DNA of 64,000 nucleotides from Rhabditoides inermis (GCA_963966185.1 CAWZYM010000338.1:1-64000), one strand, 5' to 3'; positions 21,643-33,549 are shown, counted from the stretch's first letter. Translations and numbers: made by a program. The notes: generated by a model not told the origin, from the sequence alone.

Positions 21643-24600
21643 GAAGGAGAGAGGGAGACAGAGAGACAGAGAGACCCACCGACGATCCCCTCCACCGTCT
21701 TGCTGGGCGATGCCCGCAGCTCCTCGAGTATCTCCACATCACTAGGGGGAGGGGGAGGCGGAGGGGACTTCTCGGTCTACAAGACAGAAGTTGAGACGTA
21801 ACTAACCACTCGCGAATTTCTTCTATTCTTGGTGTTTACAGTTAGAACTGTATGAGTTTGATGCAAATTCCAATGTAGACTTTTTTCCAGTCAAATTCAC
21901 GGATGGATTAAATACCCGAATAAATGTGGGACAATATTAACCATTAATATTAACAACTAAACGCAACGCACGACAATGAATGAGAATGTTGATTTTTTTT
22001 TGTATCATGAAATTCGTTTCCCGCAACATGTGTGTGGGCATCCACGCACGCGTTCGAAAAGTAATTGTTGATTTACGCTAACATGTTCTAGTACATTGGC
22101 CGCGCGGAGTACTCTATTACGAAAGACAATAGAAAGAGAGACGCTCTCGCCACTCTCGTTTCCGTAAGAATTCGAAGAGTCAATAGGAAACCAAATGCGC
22201 AGGAACTGTATGGAAAGTGAAACAGAAATCGAAAAGATAATAGCATTCAGAGCCAGCCCACCTGCGCCGTCTTATCATGTCGGGTCTTCCCACGCCGCTG
22301 AACGCGCTTCTTGTTCACTGGAAAAATTAACCTCATTCAATCACGTTTCTCAGCTGTAGATCGAGAACTCGCTGGTATTGACTTGTTAGAACAACACTTT
22401 GATTATATTTTTTTATAGTTTTTTCATGTTCATAACCACTCACAAGTTGTTTCACTAGTTTTGTATTGCATTGTTTTGTTAGTGTTTATAATACATGCGT
22501 TTCAAGGTGTGTTCAGTTTCTTCGAAACAGCCTCTTCAAAAATGCCCTTGAAATAAGCTGTTTCATCGTGTATCGAAAGCGTGTTTCGAAAACACTGAAC
22601 GCTACTTTAGCATTCCACTGCTCACCTCTCCTCTGTCCCCTGGTCTTCTTCCCAGCCGCGGTCCTCGCCGTCGCCTTCTTCTTCCCACTTCTCGCCCTGT
22701 TGGGAGAGCGGTCAGTTTTCGGAAGGAAATGCAAAGTGTTAAGGTGATAGGATCAATAGCAACTCATAATAAGTATTATCTGTTAAAAAGTACTTGCGTA
22801 AAGATATTAAGTTTGTCTTGACCCAATTCAACAAAAGCGCATGCATAAAACGTTTACAAATACTAACACAAACCTGCGCCTCTCTCCCCCCCTCTCTCTC
22901 TCCTCTCTCTCTCTCTCTCTAATATGGACGTATGACGTTATTCATTTGTATTGTTATATTTCATCTGTTAGTGTCCACTGTCCGTTATGCGCAGGTTTGT
23001 GTTAGTATTTGTAAACGTTTTATGCATGCGCTTTTGTTGAATTGGGTCAAGACAAACTTAATATCTTTACGCAAGTACTTTTTAACAGATAATATATGTG
23101 CTTTTGTTGAATTTCATAGAAATTTCTTCTGTTTCTGATTCCCAAGCTCTGTCGTTAATTTCTCTGGCGCGCCCTGCCCGCCTGCCGGAAGAGAGAGCTA
23201 GCCAGAGTGACGGGAACCCAAAACAACGCAAACCCGGCGCGAATTAGACGCTGGCGGCGGCGAGGCGAACAACACTCAAAGTGCTAGTTTGAGAACACGC
23301 GCAGAAAACGCCGAGAGAGTACGCTTTCGGCAGAGAGTCAGCGTTACCGGACACGACATCCGCTGCGCGCCCTCTCTAATTGGAGCCGGGTTGGCCAAGT
23401 GGATAGCGTCACAGCTTGCTAAGTGAACGGTCGCTGGTTCGTTTCCCCTCGCGGGCAATTGTTCTACCGAATTCCACTACCTCCCGGTGGGGCGCGTGAA
23501 CCCACTTTCACTCTCTGAGAGCCCTACCATCGGCAGCGGCAGTCTTTCAAGATTTTCTACCACGCCTCGCATCCGGAACTGGTCACTTCGCGATGTTCAC
23601 GCCCATCTACCATGAACAGTCAGGACTCGCGCCGCACTGTTCCAGCCAAGGAGCCCCAATACCCCCACTGTAGGGTTGTGTGTGCTTCCAGATAACCCAT
23701 CATGCTACCATTGTATGTACATGTCGGAATCAGGCTGATAAACAATAAGTATTAGCAAAAATCTCATAAGTGTTACGAAGAGATAGCAAGGACTTCCCAA
23801 AGAGATCCGGGAGTGTTTTCATTTGAAGTTCAATCGCAAACCGTTTCGTCAGAGACTGACCCCCTGTTCAGATCGGGATGGTTGACTGGCAGCTGCCTGT
23901 CCACGAAGTCTGCCGGGTGACCGATGGGCGTGTCGTGGAAGGCCGCGTTCGCGTCGAAGAACGCTGAGTATGCGACCCCGTAGCAAGTACAATATCCCAA
24001 AACCCCATCCCCGCTGAGCTGGATGGCGGAGGTAATAGTACAGTACCCAATTCAAAATACAGTAACCCACCCCTGCTGAGTTGCAGCGCGGAGAAGCACT
24101 GATCACTCGACACGCACCGGCCCCCGTGGCGCACGAACCCGGGCCGGCAGACACAGACGGTGGGCAGGCAGGCGGCCGCGCATTGCTGCAAACAGACTGT
24201 GAGCGGTCGATCTGGAACGTATTCTATAGTTTTATGCTCGCAATAAGTTGCGCGCGGTGGGGTAGATCAGAGAAAGACGGAGAGTCAGCTCTCGGCAATA
24301 GCGCGCAAAACAAGAGAGGCAGACGGTTGTGGCAACGTGTTTCGAACTGCAAGCGAGGTGGATCGAAAACTATTGCTCTGGCGCAGGCTATAGTGAACTG
24401 TGTAATGATAAGCAGCATTTGCGGTAGAATATGAGGATGATTAAATAAGATTGACGTATTTTTGGAGGAAACATCGTAAATGCGTGTTCGTACACGTCTG
24501 CATCCTCGGAAAAAGGCATCGGTTATTGTACGTGTGTGAGTATTGAACTGTCTCTGCTGAGCGATTAGATCACAATGATGTTGTTGTGTATTGGGATAGT

Positions 24601-25110
24601 GCGGCGGCGCCGAGCGAATTAGAAGCTCATTTACGTGTGCTCTGACTGCTTCCATTACTGCAATAAGATGATGTCAATTATGATTCACGTATTAATGCAA
24701 TAAGATGATGTCAATTCTGATTCACGTTGCTGTGAATAAGGCGAGTTACTACTAATTAAAGGATTTATCCGGACATTGTAATCTTGCCTGATCTTGAGGT
24801 TGGGGGCGCTTTTGTTCTCGTTAATGAAACCTTCTTTTGAAGTTGTATAAACGTGGATTTTTTTGTAATTGTGCCAATTTTTCTACGCAAACAGAACTTC
24901 GAAAAACTCGTCTTCATTGAAGTGAACGAAAAGAAGCCCATCCTGAAGATCAGGGAATAACACATTGTCCGGATACATCCTTTAATGACCGTAAACTACT
25001 GACCGTGTGAAAAACTTAATTGCATTAGAAAGTAGTCCCGATAAATATTGCTTTTCGGTTACGTACCTATATATGTCACTGTTTCTGTTCTCCCCCTTCT
25101 CTATCTTTCA

Positions 25111-25180
<70 letters not shown>

Positions 25181-25279
25181 GATCCTTATCTGCTGCAAGC
25201 CTCCGGGAATGACTCTCGTCATAAACTCACAGCCGCCGCCGCAAAACGACAGGGCCGTGGGATTATGAGTGAGTGTCGC

Positions 25280-25313
<34 letters not shown>

Positions 25314-26379
25314 CAGCCCACGGACCACTCCCGCGGGTATCGCTGCCGCGAGCGCTTGACCTCGGATGTGGTCCCCGCCCACTGAGAGTGGTATCGATGG
25401 CTCATTATACCGGTACACACTCACTCTCCGTTTTTTCACTCACTCAGCATGCAACGGATCGTCGCCCCGCCCGCCTACCAGGGATACGAGGTATTTCAAA
25501 GTTTCACGATGACTCTTCCTCTCTGTTTGTGTATTGTCGTGACTTACGAATGTAATAATACTATTTCGTGATGTGCGAGAATTAACCTTGATACATTAAG
25601 CGCGAAACTAGCTCAGCATTTTCCGAGCAAAAAATAATCGTGCTCTATAGTTGGCACCGTATGACAAGAGCGATGTAGATTTTCAGATTTTCCTTGGATT
25701 TTCATATCTCGAATTGACGGTGCCTATTGCATGTCTACGTGGCGCAGTGGTAACGCTCTCGCTTGTGAAGTAGCGGACCGCGGGTTTGACCCTGGGTCAC
25801 CACGCAAAGTTTTGTCAAAATGAAAACATCTTTCAATGGGTTCTGATCGTTGTTTAACCACCCTAATGTCTCTCGTGAAAAGAGTGGAACTCATCGGCGT
25901 GCTGATTTTGTGTCGATGAGGAAACGTATTCACACCGATGTTACATTATGTGTGACTACTTGCTTCGCATGTTAGAAAACATTGGGTCTTTTCGGATTGT
26001 CCGCTTTCCGAATGCGCTGATTTATGCAGATGAACGAACGTATACATATTTTTTTTACGCACGAAGCGTGACTATGTAATCAAGTTGGATCAAAACGTGC
26101 ACGATAACCTGTGGAATCAACGTTTGTTTGCATAGTAGTTTGCATAGTATCAGTAGTAGCATTTACCGAATTCCATAGCATGCCGTGTTTATAATCGCAC
26201 ACCTAGTAAGGATCATGGGTGGCAGCAGGCCGTAATCTCATCAGTCACTATATTATCTGTTATCTTCTCCCATTCCAGTCGCACGCGGCCTGGGACGCGC
26301 CGTTCGCGTACGCGCAGGAGAAGGTCATGCAGGAGAAACAGCACCAGGTAGGGTTCTGTGCCCTCTCTCTCTCTTTCTC

Positions 26380-26415
<36 letters not shown>

Positions 26416-27027
26416 CCTCTCTCTTTCTCTCTCTCTCTCTCTCTTTCTTTTCAAAATATCACTTTCACCATGTTTTGACACATCGACTTGAGGGGGTCGA
26501 GATAACTGGGTGATTCGCACAATCACCCAGTTATTTGGTCATTCACCACCATAAATCTGTGATGTAATGTTTATGGCTACTATCGATCGTTTTCTGCCAA
26601 ACTGATTGAATTCACACATCTTCTGAGTCACGACAAATTACTGTAAGAATTTTAACAGTAGCAGAAATACGTTTCCAGAGCGAGCAGCGCCAGTTCGGTC
26701 AGCCGCAGCCGAGGGACCACCGGGGAGAGTACTATAGACAGGTGAGAACGTAGTCAAAGTATTCTCATCAGTATAGACTCTGTATGAGTAACAAGTTCAA
26801 ATCATGACACCACCAGTTGCTTGGCGACTCGTTGCTATATCATTTCATAATGATTTCTTATCTACACTGCCGCGTCAGTTTACGGAAAGAGAGTGCTGTC
26901 ATTTCACCGCTGAAAAACGCTGAGTCACATGGCTCGGCGTCCCGGTTTTGTTTTGCCACCCTGTTGTGAAACGGTTGTGCAATCACTATCAACCGGCATT
27001 CCTCACCCCAAGCGCAGTGCCATTTCC

Positions 27028-27063
<36 letters not shown>

Positions 27064-28645
27064 CCCCTCCCACTCCTCTTCTAAAATTGTTCGCTTCAAA
27101 TTCAAATAGTATGATTTTGAGTTGCGAGTCCATTTCTGTACCAAATCCAACCATTCCAGCACCGTTTCATTTGTGTGACGCGTCTTTCTGTAGTGAATGC
27201 AGCAGCGCATGCAGCCTTGTTGTATAGCCGGGATATAGTCTGGATAAAGTATTGATTGATTAATTGTAAACCATTCTTTCCAGCAGCAGCGCATGCAGCC
27301 GCAGCCGCAGCCCTTCGTGACGAGCGGACTAGCACAGGGCCTGTCTCAGCAGGCACAGGGTCACACACATGGCTTCGTCGCGCAACAGCCGCCACCCGCG
27401 CACGGCATGGTCAGTGTCGAATCTCAAGTTGCGGGCAGTCTCTTCGAATCACTCCCGAATGCCTCCGAAACACCTCGGAATTGCCTTGCGAATCGCCCTC
27501 CGAACACTCCGGAATTGCTTTCGGAATACCCCCGAACACTCCCGAACACTCCCGAACACTTCGGAATGCCTTGCGATCCCTTCGAAACACTTCGGAATTG
27601 ATTCCGAAGAGACTGACCGCACCTTAACCCCCATGTCGAACCCTGATTTTTGCCATATCTCGAAAAAGTGAATGTCCTACCTCCAATCACGAACTAGCTG
27701 AGAAGTGATTCGGGACCGTTCTACGATTTCTGTTGTTTTTAACGGCATGGTGTGAACTGATGTCTGTGGAATGACGTATTTCGATGTCATTTCGGTAACT
27801 GTCAACTGGCGTTTTCTGGCGTTTTCGGCAGTAAGTGGAAAATAGTAGGAAGTAAGTGGAAAATAGTAACTGGCGTTTTCGGTAGAAAGTAGTAGGAAGA
27901 AGTTTGACAATGTCAGAAAGTTTTGATGAAGTGTAATGTAATTTTCAGCAGCAGCGCGCGACCTACACGAGTCAGCAGGGCCACGCCGGCGGCGCTCAGC
28001 TGTGGCAGCAGCCGGAACAGGTGAGAATAGGTTTCATAGTAATTACTGTTCACTGCTTGAACTACAGCAAATTCTGATTACGGTGATATGGCGAAAAAAA
28101 GTGGAACCGAGAGTTTCAGTGCGATAGTGATTGATTTCGCAATACTGTAGTAGTAGTCATGGAAAACATCACGGTGATTTGTGAATACCATCTCCATTTT
28201 TTAATCTTCATGCTGGTTTCTAGTTACAAAAAATATTGATCGTGACCGAGCGATTGCGTACCATGCAGCGCATGAAACGCATTGCATTGCACAACATTGA
28301 ATAAATAGTCGCGCGGTCGCGCAACATCTCGCACTTTCTCTACTACTTCTGAAGAACTGTCTTCGCCATCATTCCTTTCCAGCCCCTCCCGCGCGTCATA
28401 TAATTAATAACATTATCACCAGATCACCACCATCAATATCACCACCATACTGCCAGAAGCTGTCTTTCTCTCTGTTCCTTCCACCAATACACTCCTTTCC
28501 AGCCGCTTCCCGTGTCCCGCTCTTCTTCCATCGACAAGCCGCCGTCGCCTCCCCAACTCTCCCCCACTCCTTCCAACAGCAGCGACAGCGACTCGTCGGC
28601 CAGCAGGCCCAAGTACGTGAAGCTGCTGCGGAAGGTGGGTGGCAG

Positions 28646-28685
<40 letters not shown>

Positions 28686-30048
28686 TCTCTCTCTTTCCCT
28701 CTCTCTATCTCTTTCTATCTCTGTTTCCAGGAGGCGAAGCCGCAGGAGCCGGTGCCGAACCCGTTCTTCGGTCTGCTCGACAAGCCAGCTGCTTCCGCCG
28801 CGCCCATCCAGGCGCCGATCCAACGACCCAAGCCCAGTGCCCAGTCTCCCCATTCGCTTCCCACTCAGCCCAAGCGTCAGTTCACTGCCGCCGAAGAGGC
28901 CGCACTCATGGCGCTATCTGCGCAGATTGCCATGTTCCAAGCGCAGAAGTAACGGGTATACGGTAGAATACTACTGTACTCACTAATGTGATTCTCACTC
29001 CCAATGTCTCCATCTTCGGTTTTCATCAATATCGAGTCTTTTCTGGTTCACAAAACTTAGCCTACTCACTATATTTACTGGTTGTATTGTTTTGCTCCCT
29101 CTCACTCACAAGTCTTTCATACAAGTCCGAACTGTTCAACAGTTCTCTTATCATTTTTTCAATTATTTTTAACGAACTGGTAATCTCATTGAACGTTTGT
29201 TCCGCCTTCGATTATATCTACTCTCTCATAATCAGCCTTGTCAACTGGTAATCGTATCGATTTCTCTCTTTCTTTTGTGGTGCCCTCTGGTATACGGTCG
29301 TGTGATCTGAACTCCGATTCTATTTCTCGCTTATTTTTGGTCAATAAGCTTGTCAGTTTGTGTGGTTCTAATAAAGTGTTTGTTTTCATGACGTAGTCTC
29401 AACTTGACCAACATGTAAACAAGATAAACCGAGTAACCAAACAAGGTAAACAAGGTAAACAAGTAAACAAAGTGAACAACTCACGGGCTTTGGGTCGTCG
29501 CAGGTCGCCTCGCACATCGGACGACAAGAGCGCGGTTCTTCGTTTTTCTGGCACACTGAAGAAAACATATATATGAATGTTGAATTGAAACACTTCTTTT
29601 CCTGGTACACTGGAAAAAGTCGACATCGTTTTTAGGGTACACTTTTAACGGGTTATCAATGGAATATATGTTTTTTTTTTACTTTTTTTCGAGCACACTG
29701 AAAAACGTTAGTGTTTATGTCAGTGTTCCATTTATCAGTTTATTAGTGTAGATGAAATGAATTGATGGCGAATTGAGGAAAACGTCGAGTTGCTATTTTC
29801 ACACAGACCATACTTTTTAGGAAATCTCTGAAACTATAGCTTAGTGCGATACTTCAGATGTAGTCTTATTCTGATCTAACCCACAGCGCGTGACTTTTTA
29901 CGAGAAAAGAGCTGTACTAGTAAGGAGAAATCACATTTTCTGCACTGCAATAAGTTGTACTGTACTTGCAATGTGATACGTACGTACCCGGGTTAGCGGC
30001 AAGCGCTGAAGACGCTATGACCGCTACCGTGAGTAGATGCAGCAGCAT
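20577..30048 (-). CDS. Secreted TIL-domain protein with basic Pro/Arg/Lys-rich tail, 10 exons
   Basis: Exons: 29988-30048, 29485-29555, 24071-24185, 23861-23963, 22626-22696, 22262-22317, 21680-21776, 21280-21364, 20940-20969 and 20577-20649. They total 254 codons with every phase matching. Residues 1-18 are a signal peptide (LLHLLTVAVIASSALA). Residues 22-75 form a trypsin-inhibitor-like domain with all ten cysteines in order (CQKNE.., SC, MC, TC, QC, AC, VC, VC, RC, QC). TIL domains inhibit serine proteases. In bee and nematode inhibitors the scissile bond lies between Cys5 and Cys6; here that loop is CAAAC, so P1 would be Ala, suggesting elastase-like targets (inference). The rest is lysine/arginine-rich with a run of seven prolines, unusual for the family. 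Intron 2 (5.3 kb) hosts an opposite-strand gene. Confidence 0.85.
21390..21665. repeat. CT and GA microsatellites in introns
   Basis: CT tract at 21391-21409 and GA tract at 21605-21665, between exons 7 and 8 of the TIL gene. As in the Shisa-type gene, complementary tracts sit in one intron. Confidence 0.95.
22775..23093. mobile_element. Fold-back element 1 with perfect 105-bp arms
   Basis: Left arm 22775-22879 and right arm 22989-23093 are exact reverse complements over 105 bp. The loop contains a CT tract. Outer ends read ATTATCTGTTAAAAAG; the inner ends of the arms read ACAAACCTGCGC. No coding capacity. It sits in intron 4 of the TIL gene. Confidence 0.95.
23383..23460 (+). mobile_element. 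tRNA-derived SINE-like sequence
   Basis: A-box-like TTGGCCAAGTGGATAGCG and B-box-like GCTGGTTCGTTTCCC at tRNA spacing. The 3' acceptor strand does not pair well, so it is a retroposed relic rather than a tRNA gene. Confidence 0.5.
24769..24982. mobile_element. MITE copy 2, TIR AAGGATTTATCCGGAC
   Basis: Same family as 9675-9904, flanked by TTAA on both sides. It lies in intron 2 of the TIL gene, upstream of the nested gene. Confidence 0.85.
25182..25268 (+). other. Probable 5' untranslated exon of nested gene
   Basis: An 87-nt segment bounded by CTCTCTCCAG and the strong donor ATGA/GTGAGTG. Its open frames do not join the next exon in frame, so it is best read as 5' UTR or an alternative first exon. 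It lies between two CT tracts (25110-25178 and 25284-25310). Confidence 0.45.
25449..28952 (+). CDS. Q/P-rich protein gene nested in intron of the TIL gene, 7 coding exons
   Basis: Exons 25448-25490 (ATG at 25449), 26279-26347, 26679-26741, 27284-27409, 27949-28020, 28503-28634 and 28731-28952. Every junction is phase 0, giving 241 residues and TAA at 28950. Acceptors are CAG, mostly TTCCAG; donors GTATTT, GTAGGG, GTGAGA, GTCAGT, GTGAGA and GTGGGT. The protein is rich in Gln and Pro (for example QQRMQPQPQPF), with a Ser-rich stretch (about 130-160) and a C-terminal helix (FTAAEEAALMALSAQIAMF). No known domain was recognised. It is probably a disordered scaffold or adaptor, by composition only. 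All exons lie inside intron 2 of the minus-strand TIL gene. Poly(A) signal at 29370. Confidence 0.82.
25733..25806 (+). mobile_element. tRNA-derived SINE-like sequence
   Basis: GTGGCGCAGTGGTAACGC (A box) and GCGGGTTTGACCCTGG (B box) at tRNA spacing. It lies in intron 1 of the nested gene. Confidence 0.6.
26360..26450. repeat. (CT)n microsatellite
   Basis: CT repeat beginning 12 bp after the donor at 26348. Similar tracts lie at 27026-27064 and 28650-28720; the last fills almost all of a 96-bp intron and serves as polypyrimidine tract. Confidence 0.97.
26502..26534. repeat. Perfect 14-bp stem hairpin
   Basis: ATAACTGGGTGATT, a 5-nt loop, then AATCACCCAGTTAT. It lies in the intron after exon 26279-26347. 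Confidence 0.9.
27431..27620. mobile_element. Inverted-repeat element, TIR GCGGTCAGTCTCTTCGAA (copy A)
   Basis: Left end GCGGGCAGTCTCTTCGAA; right end TTCCGAAGAGACTGACCGC. The interior consists of short degenerate CTTCGGAATTGC / CCCGAACACT repeats. It begins 22 bp after the GTCAGT donor of exon 27284-27409. Homologous to 61018-61176. Confidence 0.8.
29370..29375 (+). terminator. Poly(A) signal of the nested gene
   Basis: AATAAA about 420 nt after the stop codon, followed by a GT-rich stretch. It is upstream of the host gene's exon at 29485, so the nested transcript can end wholly inside the host intron. Confidence 0.65.
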
Positions 30049-31427
30049 TACTGAAAATATATTAGTTAAAGTGACAATTTTATTGATCCGCAATCGGAAA
30101 AATTTTAAATTTTGAATTGGCGCGCTTTACAATTTCTGGCTATAACTATTGAACTCGAGATGCATATCACATAGAAATATGTTTATCGGCTTCTACGACT
30201 TCAGTTTATGCTAAAAACTGAATTTTATATCAAAATTTTATTTCAAAGTTCCCGTTCTTCAAGACGTTTTAGACACTCAGCTGTGATGTAACCTCACTTT
30301 TCACCCATAAAGCATTCAAAATCAACTATTTTTTGGGGGCAAAAAATAGTTTAAAATCATGAAAAAGTTTTAGTTTTCAGGTTTAGTAGATGTTATTTCA
30401 TGTTTCCATTAACTTTTCATCAGTATAATATCATTTTTAAGTGAAATTGTCACTTTAATGTTTTTATCAGTATGCTGTACATTACTTATCAGTACTTTAC
30501 TAACCAGATCCAATCATAACGAATCTAGTCTATCCACTGCGTAAAACGTTTGGAAATAGTGAATAAACATGATAAATATTGTTAGATTGGTACTTCGAGT
30601 ACAGTTGATTAGGTATAAGAAACACAAAATCACGCTGTGGGACACGCATGCCGAATGTCGTTTTATATTCAATGCGTGAAACGTGCGGGAAAATTAAAGT
30701 ATATAAAATAACTTTCCACAAACTTTTCCAGGATTTCGCGCATTCATAGTGCATAAAGTCCTCTCCGATTCGCCAGGGGTGGGAAGGGCTTATTTTGAAA
30801 CATAATCGTCATTGTTTTGAATCATTCAACTACACACTGTCTGTGTTTCACTAAAAGTTGCAAAGGAGATCGAACCCGGGCCGCGAGAACGGCACGCGCC
30901 TCTCTTGCCACTGCGCCACGCAGTCAGTTGAGAGGGCGCGAACAGAGACCGCTCTCATTGCCGATCGACTGCCGAATGCGTGCGAATGACAAACACCAAA
31001 CAGGGGACAGTAAATTCATTAGCGCGCGAGCGGTGCGGATGGCGCACGAAAGGTGTCAAAGGGGGAGGAGCTTCCTGGCCGTTTGTAGACAACTTTAATT
31101 GCGAGGAAACTGGTTGTAGCGCGTATGACATTACGCTAATATCCCTAATATCCCTATAAAAATAAAACACGACAATACAGATATGGAGACCAAATAACGG
31201 ATTTCTGAAAAAAGAGCGTGCAGCTTATAAGGCAAGCTGGAAGGTGTAAAACGGTCGTCAATGAGATGTTTGTGTCTGCTGGCCAGTATTGTTTTGATCG
31301 CGGGGAGACTGGTTTGAGGACAGATTGACTGAGATAATTAGCGGATCGAGAAGATGGAGATATCAATGGCAGCAGTGGATCGAGAGACGCGGCTCGTTTA
31401 TAGAGCGGACTAGAGACAATATGGCGA

Positions 31428-31473
<46 letters not shown>

Positions 31474-31678
31474 ACTCTCGCTAACCGTAGAGGGTGAGAA
31501 GAACGCGAGAAGAATTCATTATGATTGTGTAAATGAGTTCGACATTGTCATCATTGAGCCATTTTGCATAGTCGTGTGGTGAATCATATCTCTCCGCGAT
31601 CTCACATTTTGTTTTCGACACATGTTTCTATTCTCCTGCCGCCGGCGCAATACCAGTTCGCCCGGCAGCGATGACGTA
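30049..31678. other. Upstream of TIL gene; SINE-like copy and CT tract
   Basis: 30865-30930 (minus strand) has GCGTGGCGCAGTGGCAAGAG (A box) and CGGGTTCGATCTCC (B box). CT tract 31431-31470. No supported exon. Confidence 0.5.
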
Positions 31679-31751
31679 GCCTCGTTAGCTCAGTTGGTAG
31701 AGCGTTAGACTTTTAATCTAACGGCCACTGGTTCGAGTCCCGTACGGGGCT
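31679..31751 (+). tRNA. tRNA-Lys(UUU)
   Basis: Full cloverleaf in 73 nt. The acceptor stem GCCTCGT/ACGGGGC has one T-G wobble. The D arm contains TAGCTCAGTTGGTAGAGC. The anticodon stem TTAGA/TCTAA encloses loop CTTTTAA, giving anticodon TTT at 31712-31714. The T loop is TTCGAGT. The T stem ACTGG/CCCGT has one T-C mismatch, which is unusual. No intron, no encoded CCA. The internal A and B boxes are intact for RNA polymerase III, but only one T residue follows immediately before AAG; TTTTG at 31755 could terminate. It delivers lysine at AAA/AAG codons. Confidence 0.9.
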
Positions 31752-32648
31752 TAAGTTTTGTTGAATTCTATGAATAGTTTTGTTTATAATAAGGTAGCGA
31801 ACTTTTCACGTACGTTTTCTGACCATTGAAGAGACATGTATGGAAAGTGTGTATCCTGCCGACTGCCGAGTTTGATGTACGCGGCCGAAACATGGTGTCT
31901 GAAAGTGGAGCAGAAGGAGAAGCTGCAACGAGTGATATAGTCTTCGCCTGGAGGATAGTTTCTGTTATTGCCAGCCGGGGTCAGTTGGCGAAACTCAGTG
32001 GCGAGCGAGAGAGGTCAGACAGCGCGAGCAAATGGTCGAGTGTCGCGCGGCCTCTTTGATTCGCATGCCGGCTTCTTTGATCGATATTATCGTTTGAAAG
32101 CGCGCGCTTGGGTCTCCTCACGACTAGAAGGTAGATCGAATGCGACTAGAGGGTAGATCGATTTTCTACCGTAATCTGGCAAACTATCTCCCAGAATAAT
32201 ATTATAGGAGTGACGCTGCTGGATCGAGTGCGCAACACGGAGGTGCAGAGAAGAACAGGACTGGAGGATGTACGAAAAATTTTCATATTATATATTTATT
32301 GCCGTGTTAAATAAACAGAGACTTTGCAAAACAGAAAAAAAGGAGAGAGTACGACATTGGTTATGTGTGAAAGGATAACTTAACATGATGAAAACATAAT
32401 ACGATTATATGGAAGAAGAAGGGGGCGTGGGCGTGGAAGATGGCGAGAGAGGACAGATGGTCGAGGAAAGTGACGGAGACCCGTGAGACAAGACAAGGCG
32501 GGTTGGAGCGCCCTACATGTTCTGGTGTGACGACCTGAAGGAAGTTCTGGCGCGAGGAGGACGTATCGGAGCTGAGTGGAATCAACTGGCACGAGGAGAC
32601 CCCGAAGAGTGGAGCAAGATTGCAGGCGCCGTGAACTATTGCAAATAC
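31752..32648. other. No supported gene
   Basis: GA/GC-rich sequence with scattered short open frames in several frames at once. AATAAA occurs on the plus strand near 32310. No splice-consistent exon was found. Confidence 0.4.
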
Positions 32649-32952
32649 CATTATCTTTTAAAAGGACTTCCGTAAGAGAAGAGTTTGTGTTACTCAATGT
32701 AATGCAACAAAAGCTCATGCATTTTATCAATCGAAATAGTAAACAAACCTGCTCTTTCTGCAATAAAAATTAATGCGAGCAAATGTTGTATGTCGGGAAA
32801 TTGATTTCGGTATCCGATCGATTATATATAACTTGTTGAACTATTGGAGCAGGTTTGTGTACTATTTCGATTGATAAAATGCATGAGCTTTTGTTGCATT
32901 ACATTGAGTAACACAAACTCTTCTCTTACGGAAGTCCTTTAAAAAGATAATG
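32649..32952. mobile_element. Fold-back element 2, 106-bp arms, 104 matching
   Basis: Left arm 32649-32754 and right arm 32847-32952 are reverse complements with two mismatches. Outer ends CATTATCTTTTAAAAGGACT; core CAACAAAAGCTCATGCATTT; inner ends ACAAACCTGCTC. It shares only these short landmarks with elements 1 and 3. Confidence 0.95.
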
Positions 32953-33154
32953 AATGTACTTTTATTGGATTTCATATATCTATCTACATTAACATGACCA
33001 CAAAACATTTTTTTAAAAGAAATCCAACAGTTCACTCACCTTGTTGAGTCCAAAATTGTATAAAATTTGCAAAAAAGAGTTTAGGTAATGCTGATGGGAA
33101 AATTTACAATTCCAATGTCATTTCTATGTAAAATCATATATTACAAAAGGTTTG

Positions 33155-33235
33155 CCGCCAGCCGGAACCGAACTCGAGCCATGTGTCTCAACGGGCGCAA
33201 TCGCTAACCACAACACTACTGTGCGCAGGGCAGAG
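33155..33235 (-). mobile_element. tRNA-derived SINE-like sequence
   Basis: Minus strand: TTAGCGATTGCGCCCG (A-box region) and GGCTCGAGTTCGGTTCCGG (B-box region). Degenerate. Confidence 0.45.
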
Positions 33236-33549
33236 CACGCGATCTAAACGATATCAGGGCAATCCACAGGCAGTGCGGATTGTGCACCTCCTGTCTGCTG
33301 GGGGCAGCCCGTGCGCGCCACCCCCCCCCCCTAGAAAACGTTCCGTACACGGGGGATTGCCTGCCCCTCAGGGGGCGCGCGCGTATCTCGCTTCCTACAA
33401 CAGCTAGCGTTACCAAAATCGAAACTTAACCATTTTCTAACATCCTGATAACATATATCAGCATCACATTGTTCTCGTAAAGATTCTAAGGAACCTTTCG
33501 TTCAATCGCCTTTTGCCGATTCTAGCGCGCGACTAGGGTTAACACAAAC

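Noticed and set aside
23383..25806. tRNA genes at 23383 and 25733
   Set aside because: A and B boxes are present but acceptor and anticodon stems do not fold; read as SINE-like relics.
27424..27690. Frames through the CGGAATTGC-type repeats at 27.4-27.7 kb
   Set aside because: They are the degenerate internal repeats of a TIR element inside an intron.
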